A stretch of 64,000 bases of DNA from Sulfitobacter sp. 20_GPM-1509m. GTDB lineage: Bacteria; Pseudomonadota; Alphaproteobacteria; Rhodobacterales; Rhodobacteraceae. The notes beneath the pieces are model-generated. The model saw only the letters and a program-made list of their open reading frames with translations. It was not told the origin of the DNA and did not search any database. The first letter of the stretch is position 1. Each line of letters starts with the position of its first letter. A program made the translations under genes and the position numbers. Where the stretch lies: NCBI RefSeq assembly GCF_000620505.1, contig NZ_JIBC01000004.1, positions 496,001 through 560,000 of the forward strand, in the 5' to 3' direction. Shown piece after piece: positions 28,245 to 37,465 of this stretch.

Positions 28245-28332
28245 GCAGGCGCGTACCTGTGACATTGCGGAACCAACGCCCCGCTCGCAGGTCCGCAGGC
28301 GCCCATTCCAACGGGTCAGAAACACCTGTTGA

Positions 28333-28842
28333 TCAAAGATATTTGGTTGGAATCGATGTGGTAAACTTCAGCTCTTCCATCGAGATCATCGAATTGATCT
28401 GGCTGAACTCCAGCCGCTCGATCATCTTCTTGTAGACAAGGTCATAGGCACTCATGTCCGGCACAACGACCTTCAGGATGTAATCTACCGTACCCGTCAA
28501 CCGATAGGCTTCGACCACTTCGGGGATTTCATCGATAAGATCACAAAAGCGCTGCAACCAGCCTATCTCGTGGCGCGGGGTCGTGACGCCGATAAAGATC
28601 GTCATCGGCACATTGGCGCGCACCTGATCGACAAGCGCCACGCGCTTTTTAATCAGCCCCGCTTCCTCCATCCGCTTGATCCGCCGCCAGCAGGGGGTCG
28701 GCGACAGCCCGACCGCGTCAGAGATCGCACTGATCACCGTGTCGCTGTCGCGCTGCAGAATATCCAGAATCTGCTGGTCGATGTCGTCAAAGGTAATCGT
28801 GTCGATCGACTTGACGCCCGTCTTGCGCAGCTTTTCCGTCAT
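28333..28842 (-). CDS. Lrp/AsnC family transcriptional regulator
   Basis: The 169-residue protein has an N-terminal winged helix (DIDQQILDILQRDSDTVISAISDAVGLSPTPCWRRIKRMEEAGLI) and the C-terminal RAM domain (ANVPMTIFIGVTTPRHEIGWL to VKVVVPDMSAYDLVYKKMIERLEF-like). These regulators respond to amino acids and form dimers or octamers. The start at 28842 is chosen because ATG overlaps the stop of the VOC gene by 4 bases. It is last of a three-gene minus-strand group divergent from the ABC importer at 30635, which it probably controls together with its own operon. Confidence 0.92.
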   Translation of the reverse strand: MTEKLRKTGVKSIDTITFDDIDQQILDILQRDSDTVISAISDAVGLSPTPCWRRIKRMEEAGLIKKRVALVDQVRANVPMTIFIGVTTPRHEIGWLQRFCDLIDEIPEVVEAYRLTGTVDYILKVVVPDMSAYDLVYKKMIERLEFSQINSMISMEELKFTTSIPTKYL

Positions 28843-29699
28843 GCGGGCACGAACTCGACGATGACACCCGACGCGTGCTGGGGGGCAACAGCCAGCCCCG
28901 TCAGCGTCGTGATTGGCGTGATATCGGCATCTTTCAGACATTGGCGCGCGGCGTTCATGTCAGACACTTTGATCCGCAAAGCCGTAAAGGCGCCCTTGGG
29001 GGTCAGGGACAGATCAACATCGGGATAAAGCGCCTGCATTTCCTCCCGTTGCAACAGAACCAGCGGCGCAGAATTCGCACCTGTGCTCACCGCCACGCCA
29101 CCGCCGGACGCACGGGTCGCGCCGTCGGCCCAGAGCCGCGCAAACCGCTTGCCATCTGCATCGGGATCTTCGGACAGCGCAAGGATCGCATCAAGGCCGC
29201 AGGCCGTGTTGGAGTGGGTCAGCAACTCGGGCAACCAGACGGTTTCGGGGGTTTTGTGCTGGCACATAAAGACCGAACCGAAGGGCACTTCAGCGGGGTC
29301 AAAGACCACTGTTGAAAAGGCTGCAACGGCAGAGCCGCCGTCGGGCAGCGGTACGGGGCGTTCGAAACTGCCCAGGCCGTGTGTCCCGATGCCAAGCTCC
29401 GCCAGTTGGGATGCCGCGGCTTCGGCAGTGCCGATACGACAGGCAATCGCATGCAAGCCCTGCCCCTGATCCTCCAGCGCCTTGCCCCGCGCCGCATTCA
29501 GCGGTGTCGCACGCAACAGGCCCAACAGTTCGAAATAATCGTCAGGAAACATGATGGTATAATTGGCAGAGCCCTTGGCCTCGGAGTGCAGGCCGCGCGG
29601 TGACAGGGTAAAGCCAAGCGCCGCGTATTGTTCGGCGGCCTTGTCCAGATCCTGAACCAGAGCAAAACAGTGATCTATACCTTTGACCGGGTGAGACAT
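28839..29699 (-). CDS. VOC/glyoxalase-fold family protein
   Basis: The 286-residue protein has the glyoxalase-like pattern HPVKGIDHCFALVQDLDKAAEQYAALGFTLSPRGLH, where His10 is a probable first metal ligand, then NYTIMFPDDYFELLG and a second half that repeats the fold (DAILALSEDPDADGK to IKVSDMNAARQCLKDADI). Such proteins open rings, isomerise or cleave small metabolites with a metal. No precise substrate is apparent. It is cotranscribed with an SDR (35 bases upstream) and the Lrp regulator. Confidence 0.82.
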   Translation of the reverse strand: MSHPVKGIDHCFALVQDLDKAAEQYAALGFTLSPRGLHSEAKGSANYTIMFPDDYFELLGLLRATPLNAARGKALEDQGQGLHAIACRIGTAEAAASQLAELGIGTHGLGSFERPVPLPDGGSAVAAFSTVVFDPAEVPFGSVFMCQHKTPETVWLPELLTHSNTACGLDAILALSEDPDADGKRFARLWADGATRASGGGVAVSTGANSAPLVLLQREEMQALYPDVDLSLTPKGAFTALRIKVSDMNAARQCLKDADITPITTLTGLAVAPQHASGVIVEFVPA

Positions 29700-29734
29700 T
29701 TCAGTTTCCTTTCAGATATTGAGCTGGGGCAAGC

Positions 29735-30445
29735 TTACTTGCGCACCGGAGCCAGAAGAATTTCGTGCACGGCGACCGAAGGGTTCATGTTCGCCACGTA
29801 AAGCGCGGTCTGCGCCATATCCTCGGGCTGGATCATGTCCGCCAGGGTCGAGACATCAAATCCGGGCCTTTTGGCCAGCAATGGCGTCGCAACCTCGGCA
29901 GGGCACAGCGCCGTCGACCGGATGCCGTTCGCCCCCTCTTCCGCATTCAGGCTCGCGGAAATGTCGGACAGCGCATGTTTCGAAGCGCCGTAGGCCACGC
30001 CACCGTTGGGAGAATGGAACCGGCCCGCCCAACTTGAAGTGTGGATCATGATGCCATCACGTTGCGCGCGCATGACAGGAAGACAGGCGGCTATCACATT
30101 CAGCGCACCGGTCACGTTGATATTCAGAAGGTTGTCCCAGCTTTCCCAATCCAGATCCGCCCAGCGACGGCGTGGAATGTTAAGACCTGCGTTGTTGCAC
30201 AAGATATGCAGACCATCTCCCCAAGCGGCAATTTGCTGTGCAGCATCTGCCATGCCTTGACGGTCGGTCACATCACCCGCGACCACCAAGGCCATTTTCC
30301 TATCGGGGAACGCAGCGGCAATATCTTCGAGCGCTTGCGCTCCACGCCCCGTCAGAGCAACACGAAAGCCTGCCCCGGCAAAGCCGAGCGCAACAGCAGC
30401 GCCTATGCCGGATCCTGCGCCGGTAACCCAAACTGTCTTCTGCAT
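29735..30445 (-). CDS. SDR family oxidoreductase
   Basis: The 236-residue short-chain dehydrogenase has TGAGSGIGAAVALGFAGAGF for NAD(P), CNNAGLN, a Ser in HTSSWAG and the catalytic Tyr-x3-Lys in VAYGASKHAL. The C-terminal VANMNPSVAVHEILLAPVRK is variable. The substrate is unknown. It is the first gene of the minus-strand group with the VOC protein and the Lrp regulator. It probably oxidises or reduces an intermediate of the compound imported by the divergent ABC system. Confidence 0.87.
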   Translation of the reverse strand: MQKTVWVTGAGSGIGAAVALGFAGAGFRVALTGRGAQALEDIAAAFPDRKMALVVAGDVTDRQGMADAAQQIAAWGDGLHILCNNAGLNIPRRRWADLDWESWDNLLNINVTGALNVIAACLPVMRAQRDGIMIHTSSWAGRFHSPNGGVAYGASKHALSDISASLNAEEGANGIRSTALCPAEVATPLLAKRPGFDVSTLADMIQPEDMAQTALYVANMNPSVAVHEILLAPVRK

Positions 30446-30480
30446 ATTGAAGCCTCAGAGTTTCTCTATGGTAAAAATTT

Positions 30481-30490
30481 AACCTAGGTT
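30481..30490. promoter_or_regulatory. AACCTAGGTT palindrome in the divergent promoter region
   Basis: A perfect 10-base palindrome sits in an A+T-rich divergent intergenic region (30446-30634), 36 bases from the SDR start. CCTAGG is usually rare in such genomes. A second ACCTAGGT lies at 28109-28116, beyond the Lrp gene. It could be an operator for the neighbouring Lrp-type regulator. Confidence 0.3.
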
Positions 30491-30634
30491 GGGTCAATAA
30501 ACTAGTAATTTTTTCTCTTTTATGAAAACAATATAGGAAACATATTGACTACATCAACGTCTTGCGCAGTGATGAACCAGCGAAAGCAATATCGCGATTC
30601 CACGAAGGGGTCCGACAGAAAGGGAGCTTTAAAC

Positions 30635-32224
30635 ATGAAGAAACAACTGATCGGTCTTGGCATCGCGTGCTTGACCGCAAGTACCGCACTGACGGCCGGT
30701 GTCGCTTCGGCACAAGAGGTCAAGAAGGGTGGCACGGCCATCATTCACATGATCTCCGAACAACGGATCCTGAACCCCGCATTGCGTGCGTCTACGGGCG
30801 TCTACAACATCAGCGGCAAAATCGTCGAACCCCTGATCGACAAAAGTTATGACGGCTACGTGCCCGTTCTGGCGACCGAATGGTCCGGTTCGGATGACGG
30901 TCTGACCATCACTGTCAAATTGCGCGAAAACGTGCGCTGGCATGACGGCGAGGATTTCACCTGTGATGACGTGTCCTTTACCGCCATCGAGATGTGGAAA
31001 AAGCTGCTGAACTATTCCTCGGCCCTGCAGGCAAACCTGGAATCCGTCGATTGCCCCGATCCGCACACCGCCGTGTTCAACTATTCCAAGCCGATGCCAC
31101 TTGATCTGTTCGTGGCCGCCATGCCCGACCTTGGACACCCGATGCCCAAACACCTGTACGAGGGCACCGACATTCCCAACAACCCCTACAACACCGCGCC
31201 CGTGGGCACTGGTCCGTTCAAGTTTGTCGAATACGAACGCGGTCAGTATGTGATGGCGGAAAAGAATGAAGACTACTGGCGCGAGGGCTATCCCTACCTC
31301 GACCGGATCGTCTGGCGCTTTATCAAGGATAAATCGGCTGCCGCTGCCGCTCTGGAAGCAGGCGAAGTACACGAATCCGGCTTTATCGGAGTGTCGATGG
31401 CCGATGTGGTCCGTCTTTCGGAAGACGACCGGTTTGATGTCGGCACCCAAGGCTACGAAAACAACGTCGCCCACTCGACAGTCGAATTCAACCACCGCAA
31501 TCCGATCCTTGCGGACCTGAAGGTGCGTCAGGCCATCTATCACGGGCTGGACATTGATTACGCCATCGACACGATCATGCGCGGCTTTGCCGCCCCCGGA
31601 CGCGGACCCGTCCCGCAAGCCGGTGGCGCCAACTATACCGACGACGTGAAAACCTATGCTTATGATGTCGAGCTGGCGAAAAAGATGCTGGACGAGGCAG
31701 GCTATCCCGTCAAAGACGACGGCTTCCGCTTCAAGCTGCGTCACCGTCCCGCACCTTGGGGGGAATACACCCAGCTTTGGGGCGAATACTTTGCCCAGGC
31801 GATGAAAGAGATCAACATCGACGTTGAAATCCTGACCAACGACGCGCCCGGCTTCCTGAACGGCGTGTACCGCGACCACGATTTCGACACGGCGAACGGC
31901 TGGCACCAGTTCCGGTCCGACCCTGCGGTGTCGACAACTGTCTGGCTGCGCTCGGGCCAGCCCGAAGGGACGCCTTGGACCAACCAGTTCGGCTGGAAAA
32001 GCGAAGAGATGGACCAGATGATCGACGACGCGGCCTCCGAGCTTGATCCGGAGAAACGTGCTGAAATGTATCACGCGATCCAGCGCAAAGAGATGGAAGA
32101 AATCCCCGTGATCTTCGCGATCGAGCATCCCTTCATCTCGGTCACCTCGAAGAAGCTGAAGAACCACCACAACACACCACGCTGGAACTCCTCCAGCTGG
32201 TACGACCTTTGGCTCGACGAGTAA
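30635..32224 (+). CDS. ABC transporter substrate-binding protein (SBP_bac_5)
   Basis: The 529-residue exported protein has a signal peptide (MKKQLIGLGIACLTASTALTAGVASAQ), then VKKGGTAIIHMISEQRILNPALRASTGVYNISGKIVEPLIDKSYDG and NVRWHDGEDFTCDDVSFT, typical of the peptide/opine-binding family. AAAGGGA precedes the start codon. It heads an operon with two permeases and a tandem ATPase and with amino-acid-like catabolic enzymes, so it probably binds a modified amino acid or amide rather than a peptide. A 10-base-pair hairpin follows it at once. Confidence 0.9.
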   Translation: MKKQLIGLGIACLTASTALTAGVASAQEVKKGGTAIIHMISEQRILNPALRASTGVYNISGKIVEPLIDKSYDGYVPVLATEWSGSDDGLTITVKLRENVRWHDGEDFTCDDVSFTAIEMWKKLLNYSSALQANLESVDCPDPHTAVFNYSKPMPLDLFVAAMPDLGHPMPKHLYEGTDIPNNPYNTAPVGTGPFKFVEYERGQYVMAEKNEDYWREGYPYLDRIVWRFIKDKSAAAAALEAGEVHESGFIGVSMADVVRLSEDDRFDVGTQGYENNVAHSTVEFNHRNPILADLKVRQAIYHGLDIDYAIDTIMRGFAAPGRGPVPQAGGANYTDDVKTYAYDVELAKKMLDEAGYPVKDDGFRFKLRHRPAPWGEYTQLWGEYFAQAMKEINIDVEILTNDAPGFLNGVYRDHDFDTANGWHQFRSDPAVSTTVWLRSGQPEGTPWTNQFGWKSEEMDQMIDDAASELDPEKRAEMYHAIQRKEMEEIPVIFAIEHPFISVTSKKLKNHHNTPRWNSSSWYDLWLDE

Positions 32225-32233
32225 TCTGACCTT

Positions 32234-32259
32234 CGGGCAGGCCCCTTTCGGCCTGCCCG
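32234..32259 (+). terminator. hairpin between binding-protein and permease genes
   Basis: CGGGCAGGCC pairs perfectly with GGCCTGCCCG around CCTTTC, starting 10 bases after the binding-protein stop. No T run follows, and the next operon gene begins at 32314. It most likely protects the binding-protein mRNA or partially attenuates the transcript. Confidence 0.75.
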
Positions 32260-32313
32260 CCCAAAGACCGCAGTCCTCCCACTCACCTGCGCGCACCAGA
32301 AAAGAAATCTCCG

Positions 32314-33303
32314 ATGAAACCCACCATACCCCCGATGCTGATTTACGCCCTGAGGCGTCTTCTGCAGGCCATTCCGGTCATTATCCTGATTATGATCGGC
32401 ACTTTCCTGCTGCTCAAACTGACTCCTGGCGACACTGTTGATGCGCTGGTCGGTGACATGGGCGGTGCGGATGCGGATTTTATCGCACGAATGCGAGCTG
32501 AATATGGGCTGGACCAACCGGTCTGGGTGCAGCTGTGGCGCTATATGGTCAAGCTGGCAACATTTGATATGGGACAGTCGTTCGTCTACGAACAACCCGT
32601 GGCGACCGTCCTGATGGACCGGCTTGGCACCACGTTGCTGCTGATGGCGACATCGCTCAGCCTTGCCTTTTCGATCGGGATCACGCTGGGCGCCTTTGCC
32701 GCGCGGCGGGCCTATTCGCTGACCGACAACCTGATTTCCACTCTGGGTCTGGTTTTCTATGCCACCCCCAGCTTCTTTCTGTCGCTGATGATGATGCTGC
32801 TGTTCTCGGTCAAGCTGGGCTGGCTGCCGGTCGGCGGGATCAAAACCATTGCCGGGTTTTACACCGGCTGGGATCACGTCGTGGATGTGGCCCGGCATCT
32901 GATCATGCCGACAGCGGCCCTGTCATTGATCTATTTGTCGTTCTATCTGCGGCTGATGCGGTCGTCGGTGATACAGGTCGCGGACCAGGATTTCGTGCGC
33001 ACCGCACGCGCCAAAGGCGCTGGGGAAACGCGGCTGATGGTTCATCACATCATGCGCAACGCGCTGCTGCCTGCCGTCACCCTGTTCGGCCTGCAATTCT
33101 CGACCCTGCTGGGCGGATCGGTGGTGGTGGAAACCATCTTTACCCTGCCGGGGCTGGGGCAACTGGCCTATCAGTCGGTGATCCAACGCGACATGAACAC
33201 GCTGATGGGCATCATCTTTTTGTGTTCGATCATCGTGATCCTCGTCAATTTTCTAACCGACCTGCTTTACGCACGTCTCGACAGCCGGATTGAACTCTCA
33301 TGA
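32314..33303 (+). CDS. ABC transporter permease (DppB-like)
   Basis: The 329-residue membrane protein shows IYALRRLLQAIPVIILIMIGTFLLLKLTPGDTVDAL, RAEYGLDQPVWVQLWRYMVKLATFDMG and the EAA loop DFVRTARAKGAGETRLMVHHIMRNA, ending with GGSVVVETIFTLPGLGQL. About six membrane segments are seen. The start at 32314 is used; Met8 is possible. It overlaps the next permease gene by 4 bases. Confidence 0.9.
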   Translation: MKPTIPPMLIYALRRLLQAIPVIILIMIGTFLLLKLTPGDTVDALVGDMGGADADFIARMRAEYGLDQPVWVQLWRYMVKLATFDMGQSFVYEQPVATVLMDRLGTTLLLMATSLSLAFSIGITLGAFAARRAYSLTDNLISTLGLVFYATPSFFLSLMMMLLFSVKLGWLPVGGIKTIAGFYTGWDHVVDVARHLIMPTAALSLIYLSFYLRLMRSSVIQVADQDFVRTARAKGAGETRLMVHHIMRNALLPAVTLFGLQFSTLLGGSVVVETIFTLPGLGQLAYQSVIQRDMNTLMGIIFLCSIIVILVNFLTDLLYARLDSRIELS

Positions 33304-34175
33304 CTGTACTTGATACCGATCTGCGACCGGCAGAACCGCCCCGCTATGTCGTCTTCTGGCAGCGTTACCGCCGCAACCGCGCGGCACTTCTCGGGCTGGG
33401 CCTGTTCGCCATCGTTGTGCTGATGGCGCTGACCGCAGGGTTGGTTGATCCCGGCGACCCGCTGCGCCGTGCTGGTCTGCCGCTGCTCGCGCCCTTCGTG
33501 GACGCTGCAAATCCTCTGGGCACCGACCAGTTGGGCCGCAGTATCCTGTCGCAGCTGTTTTATGGTGCTCGGATTTCGCTGCTGGTCGGCGTTGTCGCCA
33601 CGCTGGTGTCGATCATCATCGGCATCGTGATCGGCGCACTGGCCGGCTATTTCGGCGGCTGGGTCGATGACCTGCTGATGCGCATTACCGAAGCCTTCCA
33701 GACCATCCCGAACTTTGTGCTGTTGCTGACCCTTGTGGCCATCCTCGGCTCCAAGATCGAATGGATCACACTGGCCATCGGCATCGTCAGCTGGACCGCC
33801 CCTGCGCGCATGGTGCGGGCCGAGTTCATGTCCCTGCGCAACCGCGAATTCGTCGATGCCGCGCGCAATCTGGGAGTGTCGAACACCTCGCTGATCTTCC
33901 GTGAAATCCTGCCCAACGCCCTGCCGCCGATCATCGTCTACGCATCGGTCATCATGGCGCTGTCGATCCTGCTGGAAAGCGCATTAGCATTCCTTGGTCT
34001 GGGCGATCCGAACTATGCCAGCTGGGGCAACATGATCGGCCAGGGCCGCGCCGTACTGCGCACAGCTTGGTACTGCTCGGCCATTCCGGGTATCGCGATC
34101 GTCTTGACGGTCCTGTCCTTCTCACTCTTGGGCGAAGGCCTGAACGACGCAATGAACCCGAGGCAGAAACAATGA
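33300..34175 (+). CDS. ABC transporter permease (DppC-like)
   Basis: The 291-residue partner permease has ALLGLGLFAIVVLMALTAGLVDPGDPL, the family segment GTDQLGRSILSQLFYGARISL, and the coupling loop RAEFMSLRNREFVDAARNLGVSNTSLIF. The C-terminal ALAFLGLGDPNYASWGNMIGQGRAVL is diagnostic of this family. It overlaps both neighbours by 4 bases (ATGA), so translation is tightly coupled. Confidence 0.9.
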   Translation: MTVLDTDLRPAEPPRYVVFWQRYRRNRAALLGLGLFAIVVLMALTAGLVDPGDPLRRAGLPLLAPFVDAANPLGTDQLGRSILSQLFYGARISLLVGVVATLVSIIIGIVIGALAGYFGGWVDDLLMRITEAFQTIPNFVLLLTLVAILGSKIEWITLAIGIVSWTAPARMVRAEFMSLRNREFVDAARNLGVSNTSLIFREILPNALPPIIVYASVIMALSILLESALAFLGLGDPNYASWGNMIGQGRAVLRTAWYCSAIPGIAIVLTVLSFSLLGEGLNDAMNPRQKQ

Positions 34176-35818
34176 CCGCTGATACAGCTCCAATCCTCAC
34201 GGTCCGTGACCTGCGCATCGCCCTGCCCGAGGGCGCCGACCGGCCCTTTGCCCTTCAAGGTCTGGATCTGACCGTCCACCCCGGCGAAATCGTCTGTATG
34301 GTCGGGGAATCCGGCTCGGGCAAATCGCTGTCGGCGGGTGCCATCATGCGCCTTCTGCCCGAGCCCCACGTGCATGTCGCGGGCGGCAAGATCATCTTCG
34401 AAGGCGAAGACCTGCTGGCCAAGACCGAAGCCGAAATGCGCAAGGTGCGTGGCAACCGGATCTCGATGATCTTTCAGGAACCGATGACTGCGCTCAACCC
34501 GCAGAAAACCGTGGGCTGGCAGATTGACGAAGTTCTGAAGCTGCACATGGGCGCCAAGCGCAAGGAACGGCAGGCCCACGCGCTGGAGATGCTCAAACGT
34601 GTGCATATCCCGGACCCGGAATCCGCTTATAACGCCTATCCCCACCAAATCTCCGGCGGCCAGCGGCAACGCGTGATGATCGCGATGGCCCTGTCGCTGT
34701 CGCCCAAGCTGGTGATCGCGGACGAGCCCACAACCGCATTGGACGTGACCACACAGCTGCAGATCCTCAAGTTGATCCGCGACCTGCAAAAAGAAGACGG
34801 CGCAGGCGTGTTGTTCATCACCCACGATTTTGGTGTCGTGGCAGAAATCGCCGATCATGTGATTGTGCTGCGTCAGGGGGAAGTGGTCGAACAAGGCCCC
34901 GCCGATCAGGTGCTGAACGATCCGAAACACCCCTACACACAGGCGCTGATTGCATCGGTCCCCGATCTGTTGCCACCCCCGCCCAAACCGGTCACCACGC
35001 TTCCCGTTGTCCTGAAAGGCACCGGGTTGCGCAAAACCTTTGCCGCGCGCGGCGGGTTGCTGACGGGCAAGCGCAAGGCGGTTGTCGCGGTCAAGGACCT
35101 CAGCTTCGAGCTGCATCAGGGGGAAACGCTGGGCGTTGTGGGTGAATCCGGTTCGGGCAAGACCACCGTATCGCGTCTGGTCACCCGTCTGCTGGACGCG
35201 GATGCCGGTGCGGTCGAGGTTGACGGCACCGATTTGCTGGCCTGCACCCCGCGCGAATTGCGCGGCATGCGCAAGCATATCCAGATGGTGTTTCAAGATC
35301 CGATGGCCTCGCTCAACCCGCGCAAACGGGTGGTGGACATCATCGCCCAGGGCCCCATCGTGCATGGCGAAGACCCTGACAAGGCGCGCGCACGTGCCCG
35401 CGATCTGCTGGAACTGGTCGAATTGTCACCCGCCGCCGCCAACCGTTTTCCGCACGAGTTTTCGGGCGGCCAGCGGCAACGCATCGGCATTGCCCGTGCG
35501 CTTGCGATGGAACCCAAGGTCATCGTCGCGGATGAGCCGGTGTCGGCACTGGATGTCAGCGTACAGGCGCAAGTGCTGAAACTGTTGGCCGACCTGCGGG
35601 ACCGCATGAACCTGTCGCTGTTGTTCGTCACCCACGACCTGCGCGTCGCGGCGCAGCTGTGCGACCGCATCATCGTGATGCAAAAGGGCGAAGTGGTCGA
35701 GGCCGGCTTTACCGCCGAGGTCTTTGCCAACCCGCAACATCCCTACACCCAGAACCTGCTTGCATCGATCCCGGGGCGGACATGGACGCCCCCGTATCGC
35801 AAGACAGACGCCGCTTGA
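34172..35818 (+). CDS. tandem ABC transporter ATPase (DppD-DppF fusion)
   Basis: The 548-residue protein contains two complete ATPase domains (about residues 1-265 and 275-530), replacing separate DppD and DppF. Each has its own Walker A GESGSGKS, signature (SGGQRQRVMIAMALS; SGGQRQRIGIARALA) and Walker B (VIADEPTTALD; IVADEPVSALD) with a His switch (FITHDFGV; FVTHDLRV). The fused form is common in Rhodobacteraceae for importers of this class. The start at 34172 overlaps the permease stop. It powers uptake by the upstream permeases. Confidence 0.93.
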   Translation: MTADTAPILTVRDLRIALPEGADRPFALQGLDLTVHPGEIVCMVGESGSGKSLSAGAIMRLLPEPHVHVAGGKIIFEGEDLLAKTEAEMRKVRGNRISMIFQEPMTALNPQKTVGWQIDEVLKLHMGAKRKERQAHALEMLKRVHIPDPESAYNAYPHQISGGQRQRVMIAMALSLSPKLVIADEPTTALDVTTQLQILKLIRDLQKEDGAGVLFITHDFGVVAEIADHVIVLRQGEVVEQGPADQVLNDPKHPYTQALIASVPDLLPPPPKPVTTLPVVLKGTGLRKTFAARGGLLTGKRKAVVAVKDLSFELHQGETLGVVGESGSGKTTVSRLVTRLLDADAGAVEVDGTDLLACTPRELRGMRKHIQMVFQDPMASLNPRKRVVDIIAQGPIVHGEDPDKARARARDLLELVELSPAAANRFPHEFSGGQRQRIGIARALAMEPKVIVADEPVSALDVSVQAQVLKLLADLRDRMNLSLLFVTHDLRVAAQLCDRIIVMQKGEVVEAGFTAEVFANPQHPYTQNLLASIPGRTWTPPYRKTDAA

Positions 35819-35827
35819 GGAAACCCA

Positions 35828-37465
35828 ATGGCTATTCAGTTCGACACCATCCGCACGGCCATTATTGGTGAGGGCACGACGATCCCCGGCCCCTTCGGAC
35901 CGCGCGCGTTGATCTATGCCGATTACGTCGCCTCGGGGCGCTCTATCGGATTTATCGAGGATGCGATCCGCAAACATGTGCTGCCGTTCTATGGCAACAC
36001 GCACACCGAAACGTCCTTTACCGGTCGGCGGTCGACGCAACTGCGTGAACTGGCGCGAGAGACAGTGCGCAAATCCGTGGGCGCGGATGCGAACCACGCT
36101 GTGATCTTTGCAGGCTCGGGCGCCACGGGGGCGGCGGACAAGCTGGTCAGGGCGCTGACCCTGCAGGGGCTGGACAACAGATCGGTGGTCTTTGTCGGCC
36201 CTTACGAACATCATTCGAACGACCTGATCTGGCGCGAAAGCGGGGCGCAGATCGTGCGCATTCCGCTGAGCGACGCGGGCAGCATCTGCCTGAGCACACT
36301 GGAAAGCGCGTTGAAACAACACGCTGATGCACCTTTGAAGATCGCAGCCTTTTCGGCAGCCTCGAACGTCACCGGTGTGCGCACCGATCTGCGGGCGATT
36401 GCCCGTCTGGTGCATGCGCAGGGTGGCTGGTGCGTGGCCGATTTCGCCGCCGCAGCGCCCTATATCCCGGTGCGTTTGAGTGCATCAGAGAACGGTGCAG
36501 ATGATCGCATTGATGCGGCATTCCTGTCACCGCACAAATTTCCGGGCGGTCCTGGTGCCTCGGGCATCCTGATTGCCGACCGCCGTATGCTGGACAGCCT
36601 GCGCCCCACCATCACCGGCGGCGGCACCGTGTCCTATGTCACCGCACTGCGCCATAACTACGTCTCGGACCCCGAGCGTCGCGAAGAAGCGGGCACGCCC
36701 TCTATCGTCGAGAACATACGGGCAGGTATGGTTCTGCAGCTGAAGGCGGACATGGACGAAGACGAGGTCGAACGCCGCGAGCAGGCCATGACCAACCGAC
36801 TGGAAGCCGCCCTGCGCGCCATTCCGGGGGTCGAAATCCTCGGGCCGCAGAACGTGCCGCGCATCGGGGTGTTTTCCTTCAACATCCGCGTCGCGGGCAA
36901 ACTGCTGCACCACAACTATGTGGTGGCCCTGCTGAACGACCTGTTCGGCATTCAGGCGCGCGGTGGTTGTTCCTGTGCCGGCCCTTACGGCCACGCGCTG
37001 CTGGGCATTGATGACGCAACCGCCGAGTGCCACGAGCGCGCCGTGGAACTGGGCCACTCGGCCTTCCGGCCCGGCTGGGCGCGGCTCGGGGTCAACTGGT
37101 TCTTCGACGACACCGACACCGACCGCATCGCGGCCGCGCTGGCTCTGATCGCGGAACGTGGGCTGGACCTGCTGCCCTACTACAGACTGGATTTGACCGC
37201 AGGCGTCTGGCGCGCACAGCGCAAGATTGAGGACAAAGCCGTAGGCTCCCTGTCGGACCTGTGGAATGCACAAGACCGCCCGCAGGACACCGCCCCCACC
37301 TTTGAGGGGTGTCTGAACTATGCCCGCGATCTTGCGGATGCGGCTGCCGACCTTCCCGGTGCGCCACCTCTGGAAATGTTGCCCGAAGAAGAAACCCTGC
37401 GCTGGTTCTGGATGCCTCACGACATTGCACCGTCCACGCAACCCAATCAGGAGTCAGCCCTGTGA
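35828..37465 (+). CDS. PLP-dependent class V aminotransferase/cysteine desulfurase-like enzyme
   Basis: The 545-residue protein begins with a class V fold resembling cysteine desulfurases and isopenicillin-epimerase-like enzymes: YADYVASGRSIGFIEDAIR, YGNTHTETSFTGRR, AGSGATGAADKLVRAL, the PLP-pairing Asp205 in WCVADFAAAAPY and the Schiff-base Lys237 in LSPHKFPGGPGASG. A Cys-Ser-Cys motif (381-383 in ARGGCSCAGPYGH) lies where desulfurases place an active Cys loop. About 130 extra C-terminal residues are unusual for the family. It is cotranscribed with an ABC importer, a FAD oxidoreductase and a thiazoline-carboxylate hydrolase-family protein, which suggests a sulfur-containing amino-acid substrate. 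The reaction may be desulfuration, elimination or transamination. Confidence 0.8.
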   Translation: MAIQFDTIRTAIIGEGTTIPGPFGPRALIYADYVASGRSIGFIEDAIRKHVLPFYGNTHTETSFTGRRSTQLRELARETVRKSVGADANHAVIFAGSGATGAADKLVRALTLQGLDNRSVVFVGPYEHHSNDLIWRESGAQIVRIPLSDAGSICLSTLESALKQHADAPLKIAAFSAASNVTGVRTDLRAIARLVHAQGGWCVADFAAAAPYIPVRLSASENGADDRIDAAFLSPHKFPGGPGASGILIADRRMLDSLRPTITGGGTVSYVTALRHNYVSDPERREEAGTPSIVENIRAGMVLQLKADMDEDEVERREQAMTNRLEAALRAIPGVEILGPQNVPRIGVFSFNIRVAGKLLHHNYVVALLNDLFGIQARGGCSCAGPYGHALLGIDDATAECHERAVELGHSAFRPGWARLGVNWFFDDTDTDRIAAALALIAERGLDLLPYYRLDLTAGVWRAQRKIEDKAVGSLSDLWNAQDRPQDTAPTFEGCLNYARDLADAAADLPGAPPLEMLPEEETLRWFWMPHDIAPSTQPNQESAL

